DNA of 34,191 bases from Gammaproteobacteria bacterium (GTDB lineage Bacteria; Pseudomonadota; Gammaproteobacteria; Xanthomonadales; SZUA-36). Where the stretch lies: the NCBI GenBank assembly GCA_024275935.1, contig JAJRYF010000025.1, positions 1-34,191 of the forward strand. Direction: 5' to 3'. This document shows, piece after piece, positions 31,385-34,191 of this stretch; the stretch's first letter is position 1; each line of letters opens with the position of its first letter. Under the pieces are notes generated by a model, which made no database searches, was not told the DNA's origin, and was given only the letters and a program-made list of their open reading frames with translations. A program made the translations under genes and the position numbers.

Positions 31385-31922
31385 TATTATTTACTCCTTT
31401 GCTGCGATAGAGCATTTTTGCGGTAAAAATACCTGAGGCGAAAATAGCTACGCCAAAAATGAGAGAGCTGATGGCTAGCTGTGAGATCCCGGAGATCATA
31501 TGCCCGGAGGTACAGCCTCCTGCAAGCCTGGCACCAAAGAGCAGGAACACCCCGCCAAGAAATGCATAAAACCAACGCTTGCCTTTCGAATTGCCAAATT
31601 TTGAGGCCCACATAGAAGGGATTTCTGATTCATCCTTTGGGTGGAACCGGCGAGTAGCAAACGCAGCGATGCCGCCACCTAAAAACATCCCGAAAACCAG
31701 CATCCAGCCACTACCAATCTGCCAATCGTTCTTACCAACCTTGGCGGCCAGGTATTCATTTTGTTCGGCTTTTTCCGGGGCAATTTTATGCGCGATAACC
31801 CCGTCGGTGACCACATACTGGCTCGAAACACCAAGCGGTTTATACGCATAAGTAGCAAAAGTAAGGAGTAAGCCGAGCAAAATTCCGGCCGTCTTCCATG
31901 AAATTACGGGTTCTTGAGACAT
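31377..31922 (-). CDS. YeeE/YedE family membrane protein (PmpA-like half)
   Basis: 181 residues, about four to five transmembrane segments. The family motif is FGARLAGGCTSGHMISGISQ near residues 130-149, with the conserved cysteine. After the first helix (TAGILLGLLLTFATYAYKPL) there is an external loop of about 50 residues before GSGWMLVFGMFLGGGIAAFA. Together with the downstream half it forms the two-part YeeE/YedE unit. It is first in the operon; its start is about 29 bases from the AT-rich inverted repeat shared with the sox region, so it probably answers to the same ArsR-family regulator. The ribosome site is GGAGGTTAATTAAA. Confidence 0.86.
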   Translation of the reverse strand: MSQEPVISWKTAGILLGLLLTFATYAYKPLGVSSQYVVTDGVIAHKIAPEKAEQNEYLAAKVGKNDWQIGSGWMLVFGMFLGGGIAAFATRRFHPKDESEIPSMWASKFGNSKGKRWFYAFLGGVFLLFGARLAGGCTSGHMISGISQLAISSLIFGVAIFASGIFTAKMLYRSKGVNNNG

Positions 31923-31950
31923 TTTAATTAACCTCCGATAGGGTATCTAA

Positions 31951-31974
31951 GTATATTATCATATTGTTATATAC
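31951..31974. promoter_or_regulatory. AT-rich inverted repeat, probable sulfur-regulator operator (site 2)
   Basis: GTATAT (31951-31956) and ATATAC (31969-31974) are perfect outer arms around ATTATCATATTG-type AT-rich sequence. It sits between the divergent yeeE/yedE operon and the metallo-hydrolase gene, 29 and 76 bases from their starts. The arms match those of the site between the ArsR-family gene and soxC, though the spacing is shorter (24 versus 31 bases in total). Confidence 0.5.
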
Positions 31975-32049
31975 AGTAGCATTAACCACTTTGTGACAAA
32001 ATGCAAGCATTGATTGTGTAATAGCTATTTATTGGCATGGAGATTGGAG

Positions 32050-32940
32050 ATGAACTCAATAATATTGATATTAGCCCTGGTGCTGAGTGGTAGTGTCTTC
32101 GGTGGTGGGATTAGCTTGCAAGTACTAGGTTCAGGTGGGCCGATTGCAGATGATGAGCGGGCATCTTCAGCTTATATCATCCGCATTGATGGGCGCGGCG
32201 AAGTTCTTGTCGATGTGGGTGGTGGCATTTTTCAACGCTTTGGGGCTGCCGGGTTAAAAATGGAAGACTTGACACTTGTAGGCATCAGCCACTTCCACAC
32301 CGATCACTCTGCAGATTTCCCAGCGCTAATGAAGAGTGCATATTTCAGCGATAGGAAAGCCCCCCTGTATTTGGCTGGCCCAGCCGCAGGCGGTCAATTT
32401 CCAGGTCTGCATAATTGGCTCGATGCTTTATTTTCCCAGGGGAAGGGGGCCTATGGGTATTTGTCCGGGTATCTAGCTGCCGCGGCCGAGCCCTTTGCCC
32501 TGATTTCGATTGAAGTACCTTTGAATACAGGGCAACCATTCCCGGTAGGTGATTTTGCGAACTACAAAGTAACCGCGCTGGCGGTACCTCACGGGCCAGT
32601 GCCATCGTTGGCTTACAAAATTCAGATCGGTGAAAAGATAATTGTGATCTCCGGCGACCAAAACCTAAGCGACCCAGATTTTATCGAATTTATAAAGAAC
32701 GCAGACCTTTGGGTAATGCCTATGCCAATACCAGAAGACGCCGGCCAAATTGCCAGAAACTTACATGCACAACCTTCAAAAATTGGCGAGATAGCTGCTG
32801 TGGCTGAGGTAAAGCACTTGCTTCTAAGCCATTTCATGGCGCGTAGTCTTAATCAGCTTGAGGCCAGCGTGGTGTTGGTAAAGCAGGCATATAAAGGCCG
32901 GGTAACTCTGGCAGAAGACTTTATTTTGTTGGATATGTAA
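32050..32940 (+). CDS. Exported metallo-beta-lactamase-fold hydrolase (RNase Z/arylsulfatase-like)
   Basis: 296 residues from ATG 32050, preceded by GGAG seven bases upstream; a start 12 codons earlier lacks this. Signal peptide about 1-19 (LILALVLSGSVFGGG). The zinc site is HFHTDHSADF near residue 84-93, followed by PHGPVPSLAYKI, VISGDQNLSD and LLLSHFM, which supply later ligands. SLQVLGSGGPIADDERASSA is the first strand of the tRNase Z-like branch, but the export signal rules out RNA processing. It is not a SoxH or ETHE1 persulfide dioxygenase by motif order as far as I can tell. The divergent promoter shared with YeeE/YedE ties it to sulfur metabolism by inference. Confidence 0.78.
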   Translation: MNSIILILALVLSGSVFGGGISLQVLGSGGPIADDERASSAYIIRIDGRGEVLVDVGGGIFQRFGAAGLKMEDLTLVGISHFHTDHSADFPALMKSAYFSDRKAPLYLAGPAAGGQFPGLHNWLDALFSQGKGAYGYLSGYLAAAAEPFALISIEVPLNTGQPFPVGDFANYKVTALAVPHGPVPSLAYKIQIGEKIIVISGDQNLSDPDFIEFIKNADLWVMPMPIPEDAGQIARNLHAQPSKIGEIAAVAEVKHLLLSHFMARSLNQLEASVVLVKQAYKGRVTLAEDFILLDM

Positions 32941-32979
32941 GGCAATAAATATCTTCCATAGGGCCGGAGAGTGACAGTT

Positions 32980-33942
32980 TTATAGCAACCTATCGAGAGG
33001 GGAGCGCGCACCCAACGCGCCACGATTCACCACATGGGTATAAATCATCGTAGTAGATACATCTTTATGCCCCAACAGCTGCTGAATAGTGCGGATATCC
33101 ATACCTGATTCGAGCAAATGGGTTGCGAAGCAGTGGCGTAAGGTGTGACAACTGACGCGCTTCCTAATTCCAGATACATTAACCGCCTGCTTCATGGCTT
33201 TTTGCATCGTAGTTTCATGCAAGTGATGACGCTGTTTCTGTGACGAACCTCGGGGGTTAAGCGACAATGCATTTGAGGGGAAAAGATATTGCCATTTCAG
33301 TTCATGCCGAGCATTAGGGTATTTGCGTGCTAAGGCTTGCGGCATATATACCCCACCAAAGCCCATTGCAAGGTCTTGCTGGTGCTGTAATTTCACCTTA
33401 TTTATTTGCGCACTAATATCAACGAGCAGGCTTTCGGGCAAAACCGTCACCCTGTCCTTACCCCCTTTGCCAGAGTAAACCGTCAGGGTTAAACGGCAAA
33501 AATCAACCATCATCACTCGCAATCTCAGGCACTCTATTAAGCGCAAACCACTACCATACAACAGTCGCCCAATTAGACTGTACTGACCATGCAAGGATGC
33601 CAAAACTAATTTAAGCTCATTTTGAGAAAGCACAACTGGGACACGCTGTTGTTTTTTTGCGCGTATAACATTATCCAGCCAAGGCAAGTCCACCTTTAGC
33701 ACCCGGCGATATAAAAACAATAAAGCCTGCGCTGCCTGGTTTTGAGTGGATGGCGCAACTTTACGCTTAACTGCCAACCAGGTTAAAAACTCCTCAAGCT
33801 CCTTTTTACCCATCTCAAGCGGGTGCTTCATATTATGAAAGAATATAAATCGCTTAATCCACTGCACATAAGCTTTCTCGGTTTTCATAGCATAATGATG
33901 CACCCGCAAAGTATTTCTGACTTCATTTAATAGTTTTGGCAT
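32980..33942 (-). CDS. intI: Integron integrase (IntI-type tyrosine recombinase)
   Basis: 320 residues from ATG 33942-33940, preceded by GGGGCGAG; a TTG four codons upstream was rejected. N-terminal SAM-like domain (about 5-90: [38 protein letters not shown]). The catalytic residues are Arg in [14 protein letters not shown], His-x-x-Arg in [16 protein letters not shown], His in [16 protein letters not shown] and Tyr of the same segment. The extra helix found only in IntI is present ([20 protein letters not shown]), and the C-terminal [14 protein letters not shown] matches IntI1's VGGAGVRSPLD. It inserts gene cassettes at attI, expected just upstream of the gene. The length and domain order are intact. 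Confidence 0.94.
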   Translation of the reverse strand: MPKLLNEVRNTLRVHHYAMKTEKAYVQWIKRFIFFHNMKHPLEMGKKELEEFLTWLAVKRKVAPSTQNQAAQALLFLYRRVLKVDLPWLDNVIRAKKQQRVPVVLSQNELKLVLASLHGQYSLIGRLLYGSGLRLIECLRLRVMMVDFCRLTLTVYSGKGGKDRVTVLPESLLVDISAQINKVKLQHQQDLAMGFGGVYMPQALARKYPNARHELKWQYLFPSNALSLNPRGSSQKQRHHLHETTMQKAMKQAVNVSGIRKRVSCHTLRHCFATHLLESGMDIRTIQQLLGHKDVSTTMIYTHVVNRGALGARSPLDRLL

Positions 33943-34179
33943 ATCTCGCCCCAATTCTGTCTATGTAGCTTAATTTGCCCCCCTTATAATTAACATCAAA
34001 TACTTACCCTCATTTAAGTAGGAATAGACCGCATTAGCCTATGGATATTTCTTCCTAATTAGTAAACTACAAAATTCGAAGTTGAGTTTTAGATTGCAAA
34101 TCAATGGGTTTAATAGCACAATGTGATTTGTGAATATTTTTATACAGAAATACGGCCTGATATTTCGGTTTGGCTGTAT
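33943..34179. other. AT-rich leader between intI and the attI core
   Basis: No gene. This should hold the intI promoter (minus strand), the promoter that drives cassettes (plus strand) and the accessory sites of attI. No LexA box of the CTGT-N8-ACAG type was found; only half-sites occur (CTGTCTATG near 33958 and ATACAG near 34143). No near-consensus promoter pair stands out. Confidence 0.5.
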
Positions 34180-34191
34180 AAATCAAAGTTA
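34180..34191 (+). other. attI: attI core site, cut by the window edge
   Basis: The last 12 bases are AAATCAAAGTTA. The class 1 attI ends AAAACAAAGTTAGGC, with recombination at G^TT in the GTTRRRY core; 11 of these 12 bases agree with it. The position, about 240 bases upstream of intI on the side opposite its coding direction, is where attI belongs. The cassettes would start right after the window. Confidence 0.72.

Noticed and set aside
33955-34150. LexA (SOS) box for intI
   Set aside because: Only half-sites resembling CTGT and ACAG occur; no CTGT-N8-ACAG pair with an AT-rich core is present.
1-34191. CRISPR array, tRNA or rRNA genes
   Set aside because: No regularly spaced repeats of 24-40 bases and no cloverleaf or rRNA signature were seen.

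Overview
The window looks like a chromosomal segment of a free-living, probably marine or sulfur-cycling gammaproteobacterium. The supporting signs are a complete periplasmic Sox thiosulfate-oxidation operon with SoxCD, a TonB-dependent receptor, FadL, RND and SlyD proteins of proteobacterial type, Tat and lipoprotein signals, good Shine-Dalgarno sites and sigma70-like promoters, and an IntI-type integrase of the kind found in chromosomal integrons. The species cannot be named from the sequence. Both edges fall in mobile DNA: the left edge is the 3' end of a mutator (IS256-like) transposase, and the right edge stops inside what looks like the attI core of an integron. This is what contig ends at repeats would look like.

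Layout. 1-1.8 kb: insertion-sequence end that cuts an unknown gene, a DUF192 lipoprotein, a small PDZ protein, and a decayed stretch with a sigma-factor fragment. 1.8-7.8 kb: SlyD-like isomerase, DUF3016 protein, and a TetR / membrane-fusion / RND-pump operon with a palindromic operator at its promoter. 7.8-15 kb: methyltransferase, DUF4097 beta-repeat protein, GNAT plus DUF456 pair, an encapsulated-ferritin-like protein with no shell gene, a chloramphenicol-acetyltransferase-like protein overlapping a HAD hydrolase, and a TonB receptor with a strong terminator. 15.1-16.5 kb: a PadR regulator and a HAAS-domain membrane protein gene carrying one in-frame stop. 17-21.8 kb: thioredoxin-fold protein, FadL-like porin, a YdbS/YdbT-like PH-domain pair, and an XRE regulator with a small membrane protein.

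22-33 kb is the functional core. A divergently transcribed ArsR-family regulator with the cysteine pair of persulfide sensors faces soxC-soxD-cytochrome-soxX-soxY-soxZ-soxA-soxK-soxB, followed by an exported DsrE-like protein and an exported protein of unknown function. SoxXA (helped by SoxK) would load thiosulfate on the SoxYZ carrier, SoxB would release sulfate, and SoxCD would oxidise the remaining sulfane sulfur, passing electrons to cytochromes. About 0.7 kb beyond the operon, two YeeE/YedE membrane proteins lie divergent from an exported metallo-beta-lactamase-fold protein. Their shared promoter region holds an AT-rich inverted repeat with the same GTATAT...ATATAC outer arms as the regulator/soxC intergenic region, which suggests one sulfur-responsive regulon. 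The integrase and attI follow.

The most unusual observations are the free-standing cytochrome that duplicates the C-terminal domain of SoxD, the shared operator-like repeat, the orphan ferritin-like protein beside a 24-bp perfect palindrome, the one-codon interruption of the HAAS gene, and the attI-like terminus.
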